DNA of 64,000 bases, taken from NCBI GenBank assembly GCA_951230915.1, contig OX579640.1, positions 17,814,981-17,878,980 of the forward strand, read 5' to 3'. Of the stretch, positions 53,462 to 64,000 are shown piece by piece (the stretch's first letter is position 1; each line of letters starts with the position of its first letter). The position numbers and the translations under genes were made by a program. Under the pieces are notes generated by a model. It saw only the letters and a list, made by a program, of their open reading frames with translations. It made no database searches and was not told where the DNA came from. This DNA comes from Antitrichia curtipendula (Eukaryota > Streptophyta > Bryopsida > Hypnales > Leucodontaceae).

Positions 53462-55756
53462 ATATATGTAATTTAGCATGATATATTTGAATTTCAATAA
53501 ACAAACTGAGTTGAGACAAAAGGCGTTGGTTGTGGTGAGCGATTTAAAGGCAATAAAGTGCCCGTTAATACATGGGGGCTGCGCCACTTATCATATGCAT
53601 AGCTAAGGGGAATAGATAACGGATTGGCTGGTCTAATTTTCTTGCCTCACTAGCGTGCCAAGATGTGGGCCACCCAAACTACTTGATGAGTCCGATTGGT
53701 TTAGAATCCAGACCACCGGACAACCAAAGATCACCGCTTCTCCAACCAACCAAGTTAATGACTTGACAATTAGAGATATGTGTCCAATTCTTTTAAGCAC
53801 CAAAAATGGCAAGTAGCTACTTTATGGTAGTATTTCTTTTATGTTTGTTTATTTTATTTTATTTATTTAGATGTTTGAAAAACTCATGTATTTTGCCTTT
53901 CATTTAAATAAAATTACTAAGGAATTCAGGTGGATTTAGGAAGTGTGAAAGGAAAAAATGACAGATATCTTTAGTGAGGTTGTGGGGCTAGGAATATGGG
54001 CTGATGTGCCTCATTCTCCTTTTTTAGGAAGGAAAAAAATAGGGGAGAAGATTCCTTAGAGTCTGTGTGAGTGAGGGTTTGAAATGGAGGAGAGATTCAA
54101 GACTTCTTGAGTAGATAGCTCCTTGTGTATGAATTCTATTATAATGAAATTTGGAAAAGTTGTTCTTTGTAAAATTAACTTTTTAAAATGAGTTTGTAAG
54201 CTTGATTTGAAATTAGGATGTAAAAGTTATGAGTGTTTAAATTTCTGGAGATCCAAAGCCATTTTATGAAGAAAGACAAAGACTTCGACAAGCCGTAGAT
54301 GATATTTCGTCTATCATTTTAAAACAATATTTGAAGTGTGTATTTATCTTTGTCTTAGCTTTCTAAAAAGTTATTAAACTTAAGATTTAAAGCTTGGAGG
54401 AGGAAGATATGTAGGTGTAAAGGTTTGAAGTTTTTATTTTTATTTTTATGGAAATAAGGCCAAACTTTGAGGAGCCTTAACCTTTGGTTCTGAATATCTT
54501 TTTTGAAATTTTTAGAAGTGATAGATTGTTAGTTCAGTTCTTCAAATTGTTATTATTCAAGTTATTTAAAGGTTTATTGAAAGAGTAATGGTATGTAAAA
54601 GTTAAGAGGTTGAGTGCTCTCTTAAAATAGGAGACCCAAACTTAGTTTGATTATAATTTACGGACAAAGTCTTAATTTTTAGTGAAATTTTTATGGTTTG
54701 TACTCAGTTGTATTAACTTTTCAAATTGATATCACACTTGTGTATGGAATGTGAAACATGAAATGAGAAGTAGAACTAGCCCTCGTTCAAGAGTGTGAAC
54801 TCAGATATGTTTAGGGTTTAGGGTCTATTCTTGTACAAGTTCTAAAAGCCCACCACCAGAATTCAGATAATTTAAAGAAACAAGCGTAAGAATTCACTGA
54901 ACCAGTAGGTTACCTAAGATCCTCAATGTCATAAATCCACATTTGTCAATCAGGAAGGAACTTCCAAAAAAGGGACATTTAACTGAGAATGAGGTGAGAA
55001 CTCAGCCCATTCAAAACAGATTTTGCGCGTACATGATTTTCAATCCCACGACGAGATGGGGGGCAATATACTGTAGAGTGGATATTCATGCATTTCACAA
55101 GCAAACAAGTTTTAGAATTATGCCCGACAATCATGCGGCAAAACTCACAGCACAAAACATGCACTCCAAAACAATGTTCAGACATTTCCGTTATGGCCGA
55201 AGGAATTCATCCATTCCTCTCCTCCAAAACGAGAACTTCCAACATCTCCTTGAAGCAAGGCTTAATTCAAATCCGAGATCGAACAAGGAACAAATTGAGA
55301 TGGTCCATTGCTTGCCATAAAACAGAAATGAAATCTCAATCCGACGACACCCACCACAAGGAAGGGAGCGGGCTATGAATGCGTATCAGAAATTGCATGC
55401 AAGATCCAAACACATGCACCCACAACAGAACCGAAAGAACACATTGGGCGATGTCCATCGAGTTATCAGTAAGGAACGTCCAGACTTTTGCGCCATGGTC
55501 GATGTGAATTTATTCATTATGTAAAAAAATCGAAGCATTGATCAGACTTTTCTGCCAAGCTCCAAAGAATCGTGTATACAAAAAAATAACCTCTCGCTAC
55601 AACTAATCAAAAATACCTAGCTGTACCTGCACTCGAAGGACCAAGGATGGCCAAAACTTAATGAATCAATCCCAGGCAAAATAACTGGAGTCGCGATCGG
55701 TACGCTACCGATAAACCAGTCATGAAATTTGCCAAGGAAATACCAGTTGCCGGAAT
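53462..55756. other. Intergenic, 3' side of pectinesterase
   Basis: No supported gene. A telomere-type phrase (gtttagggtttaggg) lies near 54812. Plus-strand frames at 54943 and 55088 lack domains. From about 55380 the composition becomes balanced, consistent with the 3' UTR of the minus-strand pectinesterase. Confidence 0.45.
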
Positions 55757-57242
55757 CTAAAGAGGCTCGCCCACCCAGTCCCTGCCGTTCACGAAGTCCT
55801 GGGAGCCGAAAGGAGCCGCCTGCTTATCCGAAAGCACCAAAGACCACTTCTCGCGACCCGACCGGTACGCACCAGGACCCGAGCACTTGTACTCGGCGTA
55901 GAAAATGGTCCTGTGACGAGCCGGGTCATTCCAGTCCTGCCATCCCTCGGGACGGATCATGTTTGCGATGTTGCACTGGTAGAAGATCACGCGAGAGTGC
56001 GTGCCCCACGCGCGACCCAAGTAGATCTTGCCGCTGCCGCCGATCGTGCACTGGAAAAACACGAAACCAGTCTTCGAGTTGCTTTCGCGCTTCTGCGCAG
56101 TCACGGAGCCGCTGCCCGCCTTCGCGATGGAGGTCAGCTTGCAGTATTGGTAGAACGACTGGCCGTCGCCGAAAATCCAATCGATGGAACCCACGATCTC
56201 GCAGCTGCGGAAGAAGTGACGACCCTCCTTGTCGTACAAAGTGTCCTGCGCGCCCAAAAACGCGCAACGGTAGAACGCGCCCTTATCGCCCTGGATGCGC
56301 AGAGCCACAGCCTGCTTGCCCACGGCGCCACCGAGAGGGGCAGGGGCAGAGTTCTGGAATCCACAAGAAACACACGGGTTACTATAACGCTCCGGCATCA
56401 AAACATTCATCCAACAACGGGACAAGACACCTGACGGTCTGGCCTCGTTGCTACCAAATGACGATTCTAATCTTCCAGGAACCAGAAATGGGACCCCAAC
56501 AATGAAACAGCACAGAAAGGAAGAGTTAGCAGTCTAGATCATGAGCTCGATTCTTCCAAGGTGGCTGACAATCATGAATGCCCACATCGGCTCAGATGGC
56601 ATATTTACACATGGCGGCACAGTCATAGAATCATGATAGAAATGCAGTGCCAACCGAGCATGGAAGTTTTCAAGTCAACAACTCCACTTAAGAAGGAATG
56701 CAATGCTCTACTGGACAAGCGAGGAGGAGTGAAGGCCGGACCTGGAAGGTGCAGTCGGACGCGATGAAGCCCGCGGATTCCACAGCCACAGAAGCACTCA
56801 ACCCCGTCCCGCCGGCCTTCTCCGCAGTGTCGCCCCACGTGATCACCACCTTCTTGCTCTGGCACTTGAAGTAGATGTAAGGCTTCTGCGAAACGATCTG
56901 CAGCTTCTGCTTGTAAACCCCGTCCTTGATGAACAGGATGATCCGCTTCGTGTTGCCTTTGGGGATGGAGTCGATGGCCGCCTGAATCGTCTTGTACTTG
57001 CCTGTGCCTCTGCTGTCCACCACGATCGTGGGACCGCGGGGAGGGAACTTCGACGTCGCCGACGCATCCACGTCCGACTCCATGGCCGAGATGTCCTGGG
57101 AGGCCTGCCGGTTCTGGTTGTCGGTGATGTAGTCGTCCCAGGTGTAAGTGCTAGCAGTCGCGTCCACGGACACCGCCGAAGCAAGGAAGGCTACAGCCAC
57201 CAACAACAGCGCCATCACGGCGCCATTCCGGAGACCAGCCAT
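55757..57242 (-). CDS. Pectinesterase (pectin methylesterase), no PRO domain
   Basis: Secreted enzyme that removes methyl esters from cell-wall homogalacturonan. Two exons, 57242-56742 and 56353-55757, joined in phase 0 to 365 aa. Residues 1-28 form a signal peptide (GAVMALLLVAVAFLASAVSV). There is no PMEI-type PRO region, so it is a short-form PME. The beta-helix begins IVVDSRGTGKYKTIQAAIDS. Catalytic region: QAVALR (Gln181 transition-state region), AQDTLYD (Asp204), SCEIVGSIDWIFGDG (nucleophile Asp225), LGRAWG (Arg281, Trp283). Variations from consensus are Trp226 for the usual Phe in VDFIFG and Ala for Pro in LGRPW. The main catalytic residues are kept, so activity is plausible. Exons are strongly GC-rich (Arg/Ala/Gly codons), unlike the AT-rich surroundings, and the antisense frames are shadows. 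Confidence 0.93.
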
Positions 57243-59782
57243 GGTCGGTGAAGGAATTCTCGAAATCAGCTCACACGATGGGGCACACACAATGCCTTGA
57301 GTTAGCTCGCCAGACAAGGACAATGTGGACCGAATGCCTGAACAAGTAAAGTTCTCGATCGATGTGAGGTCCCCGGACGTCCAAGGCACGGAATTCGAGC
57401 TGCCTCGCACTCTCCTCGTACTGGAGGGACAGGAAGTTGGTGAGCCGGGAAACCTGAAGACTTCTGAAAGCTCCGAGGGTTTTATGAGGCTGCAGGTCGT
57501 GGCCAAGCGCGTGATCCACTGAAGACAGCGATGCACAGGCTGCAATCTGGCCTCGTGACACTCCATGCTTCCCAATTTAGTGATCCGGGAATACCGCGCG
57601 TTCGAATTCGAGAACTTGATCGATCCTTCGATCGACATCTCATGAGCAGGACCTCTAGTGGATTTGGTTTCAGATCCTCGAACTAATTGAATGGACTTCT
57701 TTATTTTATCAACTGGTGAGCAAGTGCTGCTGCGAATAGAAGGACAGAATTGATGAATGTCGAGACGTCCACGAACTTGTATCATATCATTAGTTTCTCA
57801 CCCCAATATCTGATGTGGAGCTGAATTCAGGGGAAGAGTTCATGTCTCAAATCGTGACTTTGGGAATTGCTCTCCCGGATCGATGTCAATCTAGGCCGGC
57901 AATTGTGATCAGTGACGTTCTTCTTTGGGCAGATCTGGTGTTTGGGGTTGAAATCGCTTGTATCAAGTTCTTATAAACTTTCTCAGTTGTATGGACAACG
58001 GATCGACACTATTCACGCAAGGATGGTTAGGCAAGACACCATCCTCAATAAATTATTGTCTTCCTTGTGGTTTAACTCTATTTTGGGGGGTTGGAAGCAA
58101 GAGGATATTTCAATCATTTACTCAAAACAAATAATCACAGTAAATTGAAATTATAATCAGAGCTTGGAGAAGCAATCAGATTTTTAGAAAACTCACTCCT
58201 GTCATTGGTTGTTTAGACTTTAGATCAACCTCTTTATATGTTCGTCCACTTTTCAAGCGTGGTAGACATGTTCTTAAGCAACCAATTGATTGTGCTATTG
58301 AAGAATCTTCTACAATGTCTAAGAGGCCAAGACTCCCAAGAGTGAAGATTGCATCTAGTCTCAATCGAACTAAGTTACTTCTTTGTTAACACTATTTTGA
58401 GTATTGACAATTTATAAGTTACTTTGTTGCATCATCCTAGTGCAATCATTTGGATTAATGTTCTCTTTTAAGCTTACTTCAAAAATATACAGGGTCAATG
58501 TATAAAGAGTTTTTAAGAGTTAAGAAAATAATCAATTAGTGACAGTTGGATATTGTTCCATTCTATTAATTGTGAAACAAATGAAAAGATTTTCATTGAA
58601 GAGAGAAAGTATATTGTTTTATTTAATGTCCCAAATCACAAAGATTCAAATAAACATTTTGTTTTGGGGGGACTTTAGAATTACCTACAATCATTCAAAA
58701 TTTTCACCTTGCATTTTCACATTCAAGTTCTTTAAATGATTATACTTAAAAATTTAATGTCATATTTCTTTTATAGTGTAACCATACGTTTATACCTCTA
58801 GAAACATTATCTTCCTATGAAGTTGACCAAAACGTTTCATCAAGCTTCAAAGTTTAATTGAAAAGATCTTTGGATGTCATTAGGATCTAACAAGAATAAT
58901 TGGAAAAAATTGGGCAAGTGAGAATGTGATGGACGAAATCGTGATACAATTTTCATTTAATATATTAAGAGAATAGAACAAACTCCATTTCAATGTATTG
59001 ACAATAAAAAGGTTTCATCAAGCTATAGGGGTTCTTGGAAAAGTTATTTGGATGACATTCAGAGTTTAGCAAGAATTTTGAATTTACATAAAATTTGTAA
59101 AGATGAAAATGTGATAAACATCACAATTGATGAAATACTATAGAACAAACCTTGTTGCAATACAATTATGCAATGACATCTGAAATTTTTACCAACTTAC
59201 AAGATTTCATTAGAGATTATCATATCTTTTTCTAATTCTCCCCATTTTCAATCACCAAGGGCTCTTTTGCATTTCTATGTCTCACTTTTTTCTAAGTGAG
59301 AAACAATCATGTGACTTTATCCTATGTCAATGGATTTGACGCAAGAGAGAGTCTCATGGTTTTTGCTCACACAAGGGAAAGTGAAACAAAGAAAATATGA
59401 AAGAGCCCCATTAGAGAAAAAATTAGACCTCCATAAGGCTGCCAGAAAGTGACATGGAAAGTCTATTAATAGTGGAATAGAGAGCCTTCCAAATGTAGCA
59501 AATTTGTATTGTCAACCTATGTGAATTTTGCAATAGACTTCAAGACTTAGTAATAAAGGAGTAAAAAAGGTATGTTTAATAACCATTTGTATCATTGAAG
59601 TACATAGTGATTAATTGGCATAGGAAACAAATTAAGTCAAATTAAGCAAAAGAAAATGGCTTTTGAAGCTAGTTGGCAAATATATTAGAGAATTCTAATG
59701 ATTTTCAACTAGCTTCAAAAGTCAAGTAGTTTAGTATGTGTGAAGTTGATAAGAGAAGCTATATATATAAGCGAGGTAATAG
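57243..59782. other. Pectinesterase upstream region, then AT-rich DNA
   Basis: The first about 550 bp are GC-balanced and presumably the promoter/leader; a cgatcgatcc-rich stretch lies near 57620. A minus-strand frame at 58176-58364 (LDAIFTLGSLGLLDIVEDSS) is unassigned. The rest is AT-rich without genes. Confidence 0.45.
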
Positions 59783-60476
59783 TAGGTAAAACAATTCATG
59801 TGGGATATGTAAATTAGGATTAATAAAAGTATGGGCAATTTCATTAAAATGGCGATATTATTTTAGAAAGGCATGAAAACAATTGAGAAGAGCCATTTTA
59901 AATCTATACCTGTCCTAGATGGTGAAAATGGCACACCGTCAGAGTAGCACTTGGAATACTACCATTTTAATGAAATTGCCCATAAGTACAACCACTCATA
60001 GTTAATTGATTAAGTCAAAAGCAGAAATTGTTCTCAAAGTAGAATTTTAGACCTCATTTAGGCATAGTAGAATGATTTTTTTCAAAAAACATTGAACTTA
60101 AAAAAGTTGGGGAACCAAAACAGTTTTCATATTTAAAAATGAGTTTGAGATTTTGGGCTTCCAATAAAAAGTTATGGATAAAATTCTGAAAGGATGTTGG
60201 AAAATGTTAAAGAAAATGTTCTTTCCCACCCCTTTTAGAATTTTGTTCATAAATTTTTATTGGAGTGTCTAAGCTTCAAATGAATTTTTGGAGATTAAAT
60301 TAAATTAAATTTATCAACTTTTTTCAATTCAACTTTTTTTGAAAAATGTTATTTTACTATGCCTAAATGAGGTCTAAAATACTCCTTTAGACACACATCC
60401 TTAGTTTGATTTAACTATGAGTGGTTCAAAAGCTCTTACTAATTTACAGATCCCATATGAGTTGTTTCACCTCCTA
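59783..60476. repeat. Foldback (long inverted-repeat) element, copy F2
   Basis: Related to F1 (26715-27240). The left arm starts aggtaaaacaattcatgtgg and the right arm ends atcccatatgagttgtttca, its mirror. The middle arms contain gacctcatttaggcatagta and tatgcctaaatgaggtctaa. It is interrupted by the TA-flanked MITE at 59830-59984, which lies in the left arm. Confidence 0.75.
59830..59984. mobile_element. TA-flanked MITE of 151 bp inside foldback F2
   Basis: TA (59830-59831) and TA (59983-59984) flank a body whose ends TGGGCAATTTCATTAAAATG and CATTTTAATGAAATTGCCCA are perfect inverted repeats. The paralogous F1 sequence (gattagcaagagcTAaactg) has a single TA at the matching place, so an empty site exists in the window. 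Related ends occur at 62464 and 63438. Confidence 0.85.
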
Positions 60477-60639
60477 CCTCCCCAAATGTATATAAAGAGT
60501 TTGATTTCACAATTCTAAATACAAATCATAAACGGCATGGGAAGCAAAGTGAAGAAATTTTATTTTTTTGTTTATTTTTCTTTGGGAATTGAATCTATAG
60601 TCAATTGTCATAGCACAAGAAAGCACAAATCCCACTTTT

Positions 60640-62460
60640 AGATGTTAAATAGACTTAAAAACACCTAAAGTGACTCGTGTATCGTTCCCAAAGGATCTTA
60701 TTGGTAACATCACCAAAATTCCGGGTTTCCCTCACACGGAAACAGGAAACAGCTTAAGGGAAAGGAATCCGAATTTTCAGACTCGAACTTTCACTTCCTT
60801 ATCCTACACCTTCTAAAACTCCCTTTTGGTCTTAAGCTATTTCAATACTATTCATCAACTTCCACAAACCAGAAAACAACCTAGTTTGGATCAACTCCTT
60901 AGTAACCAAAGTAGTTTAACCTCTATTAAGAGGGTTCCGCTCTTGGGATTAAGGGAGGGAATGTATACCCTATCCTCCAATAGTTTAGAGTGAATGGAGT
61001 TTCACTAAACAACACAAAACACACAAAGAAACAACACAAAACTCCCGGATACGGGTACTTCCTCACAGCCGGACTGGGATTGATTCCGGTCCAACAGGTC
61101 ACTCAGGAAACCCCCCCTTGTATCCTCTCTTACTACAACAACAGACCTACCTAGACCCAATCCTAACAGCCTAGACCTGGTACTCTATTAACTAAGGGAT
61201 CTAGTTATCTTCCTGTCTCTCTCTCCCGGAAACAACAGGACCTCTCAGACTTTGGCAAGCGCTCCCCCTTCCTTTTGAAAGGCAAACCTTAACCTAGGAA
61301 CGGCTATCCTAAAATAGAAGACTCTCTAGAAACTTCAACACCTAGACTTCCCCCTAGTAGACAAAGATTTGATAGACCAACTCTTTTAGACTATCCGGAC
61401 TCGGATCCTGACAGAACCCGGGGGATCCTTTCTTCCTTCTTCACTACACAAAGACGAGCTATCCGCACATGCAACAACGCATTTCAAGGCATACCAATCT
61501 ACACAATCAAGACTTATTCAGACCAACCGGTGTAAAATGATTTCTGAGGTTTGCATAAAAATGAAGAAAACAACAAGAGTAAGAACGCCCGGGGTTTCAA
61601 CACTTTGAACCCCTTTAAATACTAACCTCCAAGGCATCCTAACTGGCACTTTGGATCAAAAAAGAGAGGACCAGGATCATTTCTTATCCTTCCAAACTAA
61701 CTATCTAACTACAAGACAATCCGCAAAAGGTGGATCTTTAGATCCTAAAATCATAGAAACTCACGTCTAGGTGCATGCATCTCAAAAAGTAGTTGTCAAC
61801 TAACTTTCTAACATTCAAAAGCTTTAACTTTCCTTCACTTAACTGAACTAAACTCTACTTTATTTTATTGTACTTTCCGCCTACTATTCCTAGGCTTATC
61901 TTAAGAACTCATACTTCTACTTCTATTTTCTACCTTTCTTTGGAGAAGGTCCCTCGGTTTTGGAGACGCCCTTTCTTAGTGACTGTTTTCTATTGGTTGA
62001 AGGCTTAGTTGTCTTACCCTTAGTTGAAGTCTTCCCCTTAAAGCTGGACGGAGAAATCAAGGCCAAGTCAGATTCCTCTTCCTGCTTCTCTTCCAAGTCG
62101 AGTTGGAACTTGGATTCGGATCCGGATTCGGATTCGCTCTCCTCCTTTGCTGACTGACTGAGCAACTTCTCTTCTCCCAAATGTTAACTCTCCAAAAAAT
62201 ACCTCCCGTCATATTTTGAAACCCGGCCCCGGTATTTGGAACGATCCCGGATCTCAATCTGGTTCCTATTCTCAATAAAAACAAGAAACTTTAACTACTG
62301 GTCTTAATCTAATTATCTATCTACCATTACTCTATTAGTATGGAACGTTAATTGTGGTAAGGTGTTTAGATTACCCTTAGATAAATCAAAAAATTGTACC
62401 CCTATTAACTCCTTCCTCTACTTTCCTCACTAATCAAGACTTATCTTACTTTCCGGGCTC
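60640..62460. other. C-rich block of unknown origin
   Basis: About 1.8 kb that is richer in C and less A/T than both sides. The minus-strand frame 62180-61923 encodes 85 residues, Ser/Glu-rich then Lys/Ser-rich (KEESESESGSESKFQLDLEE). No transposase, reverse transcriptase or other domain is visible. The phrase actcgtgtatcgttcccaaa at about 60673 resembles conserved phrases in some plant repeats. It may be part of a retroelement or an unknown transposon. Confidence 0.35.
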
Positions 62461-62463
62461 CCA

Positions 62464-63440
62464 CATCAATTTCATTAAAATGGTGGTATTACTAAACTTT
62501 GGTGCTTTTACAGTTAAAATCGACCGTTCTAAAATCTATACTAGTTCTAGATGTTATCACAAGGAACATTTTTGAGGTTCCCTATACGTAGTGTTAAGGA
62601 AATCCTCTACAACAATTTTGTTTTTTGCCTTTTTTTTAGGAACATAGGGAACGTGACTCTTATAGGGAAATGTGAGACAGGGAATTTATATTGATTCTAG
62701 CATGTAGATTTATGAATACTAGAATGTAGATTTATGCCTCTAAAATCTAAATTTAATGTAGATATTAGTGAGCATAATCAAAACAATTTATAGATTTTAG
62801 AGGCTTATATCTAACTAATACGTTGATTACTTGATTTTGAATTTCCAATTTTATTAATTTGTACATTTCTGAACTTTTGGAGTTTTGGTCTAGAGCTTTT
62901 TCTAGATTTCAAAAGTTTAAAATGTAAGTAACATGGACATTTCATTTGTTTAAACATTTTACAATTACATACATTATGAAATTTTTTAGATTTCTGAACA
63001 TATAATCTTTAGAAACGTTAGATTTCTGAGAGTAGAATTCATTTGAACAAAGATTGACAACTTACAACTCTTATATGTCTAACCTCACAGTATCATTGAC
63101 AATTGACATGGGGCAATTTCATCTTGTAAAATCTACAAAATATTAGGTGAAAACTACATTGAAATGTAAGATGTTTATGAAAATTCCTACAAAGAAAATC
63201 CACTTGATTTTCTTTTGAGTATGAATTTTTTTTAAATCCCCCTACAATGACATTACGTCATAGGAATACATAGAAATTGGCAAAAACTAGTGGGGACAAA
63301 ATATAGAATTTCCAAATCTGTCATAGGGAATTCTAAACAATTCTGTTGTGTATAAAACGCCCATTCTAAACTCTATACTTATCCTAGACAATCAAAATAT
63401 CACACCATCAAAATGGTGTAATTTCAATGAAATTGACCAT
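62464..63440. repeat. Possible larger relative of the 151-bp MITE
   Basis: The left end atcaatttcattaaaatggt (62464) and the mirror-like right end aatttcaatgaaattgacca (63420-63439) resemble the TIRs of 59830-59984. Both subterminal regions contain ctatact-agttctaga or ctatacttatcctaga phrases in opposite orientation. Together they would bound an element of about 975 bp; the interior is AT-rich with no coding frame. Confidence 0.45.
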
Positions 63441-63624
63441 ATATGTTTTTGAAGTTTTATTAAAAAAAAATAGAAGCTTTTCTTTGCTATCAACCCAATC
63501 ATGTGTAATTGCGCCCCTTTGCCATTCTACAACACATTCATTGCAATTTAGTCAATTCTTGGCATCTGTCTTCGTAGTTATTGATGGATGTAGAATATTC
63601 CACAACATATCATTTAGAAGATGA

Positions 63625-63650
63625 AATGGTGTAAAATATTTTACACCATT
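63625..63650. repeat. Perfect 26-nt palindrome
   Basis: Each half is AATGGTGTAAAAT and its mirror, centred on AATATT. It matches the core of the 20-nt palindrome at 35889-35908. It could be the centre of a small foldback element or a protein-binding site. The remaining bases to 64000 hold no gene I can support. Confidence 0.7.
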
Positions 63651-64000
63651 CCGTCTAAGGGAAGGCAATCCTTCTTTCTGCTACTGAATGTTATGAAAGC
63701 TTGGCTTGAGGTGGGTACACCCAAACCCGCCACTTTTTGCTACTGAGCCTAGTTACTACTATTAGACTGGTCAAATTTTCATATATTCTTGTTGGCAAGT
63801 GAAAGGAGGATCCAACGTGCCAGAGAACGTGGCATTTGGACACCATATGCAAAAAGTTATTAAGGGTCAAAGTTTGTTTCTGAAAGCGCTCCATCCAAAT
63901 AGGTACATAACTGATTTTGGAAATGTACACAACCTGTAGATGGCACTTTAAGGTCAGGTGTCATTTTGGAGGTCCTTACCTTAATTTGACTTAATTTGTT

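Noticed and set aside
54943..55378. Two overlapping plus-strand frames of 96-125 codons
   Set aside because: No domain, no splice partner and low-complexity residues; they lie in the 3' flank of the pectinesterase.
55729..56505. 258-codon plus-strand open frame rich in Arg, Ser and Pro
   Set aside because: It lies antisense to the GC-rich pectinesterase exon 2; the minus strand carries the real protein with catalytic motifs, so this is a shadow frame.
56843..57184. Arg-rich minus-strand frame overlapping pectinesterase exon 1
   Set aside because: Out-of-frame shadow of the GC-rich pectinesterase exon; composition is the usual product of reading such DNA in the wrong frame.

Overview
The window looks like nuclear DNA of a land plant or close streptophyte relative. 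The evidence is a plant-type cytosolic glutathione reductase, an LEA_2/NHL membrane protein, a PHD-SWIB-Plus3-GYF-CCCH (NERD-like) protein, a pectinesterase, plant-style GT-AG introns, and AAACCCT telomere-type motifs. Introns are mostly short (roughly 75-500 bp, the longest about 1.4 kb) and intergenic DNA is very AT-rich. I favour a bryophyte or other early-diverging lineage, but the sequence alone does not settle the species.

Six intact protein genes could be modelled exon by exon; every splice phase closes and no internal stop remains. They are: a VIT/CCC1-family iron/manganese transporter (6272-8801, +, 3 exons, 298 aa); an LEA_2/NHL protein (12926-14948, +, 3 exons, 350 aa); cytosolic glutathione reductase (19986-24992, +, 16 coding exons, 497 aa); NAR1, the Fe-only-hydrogenase-like cytosolic Fe-S assembly factor (30467-32626, +, 3 exons, 467 aa); a NERD-like chromatin/RNA-silencing protein (36555-43532, -, 10 coding exons, 1227 aa, with one U12-type AT-AC intron); and a pectinesterase (55757-57242, -, 2 exons, 365 aa). 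They are not an operon or an obvious cluster. Three of them (iron transport, Fe-S assembly, glutathione redox) touch iron/redox physiology, but the spacing and intervening repeats give no reason to call that functional linkage.

The space between genes is filled with decayed mobile DNA: two hAT transposase relics (about 798-1338 and 3203-5443), a pogo/Tigger-like relic (52313-53461), two Stowaway-like MITEs inside introns of the NERD-like gene, a 517-bp element with perfect 24-bp inverted repeats and 13-bp flanking direct repeats (9552-10068), two foldback elements (about 26715-27240 and 59783-60476), and a 151-bp TA-flanked MITE inserted in the second foldback.

The most striking structure is a set of at least ten elements whose ends read TTAA-CCC(C/T)TAAA or TTAA-CCCTTgAA, with mirror-image 3' ends. 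Nested copies give filled and empty sites inside the window: two different elements inserted independently into the same TTAA of two copies of one host repeat, each leaving a TTAA on both sides. That is the signature of piggyBac-type transposition. No piggyBac transposase is visible here, so these would be non-autonomous (MITE-like) members.

The long stretches 16-19 kb, 27-30 kb, 44-52 kb and 57-64 kb hold no gene I can support.
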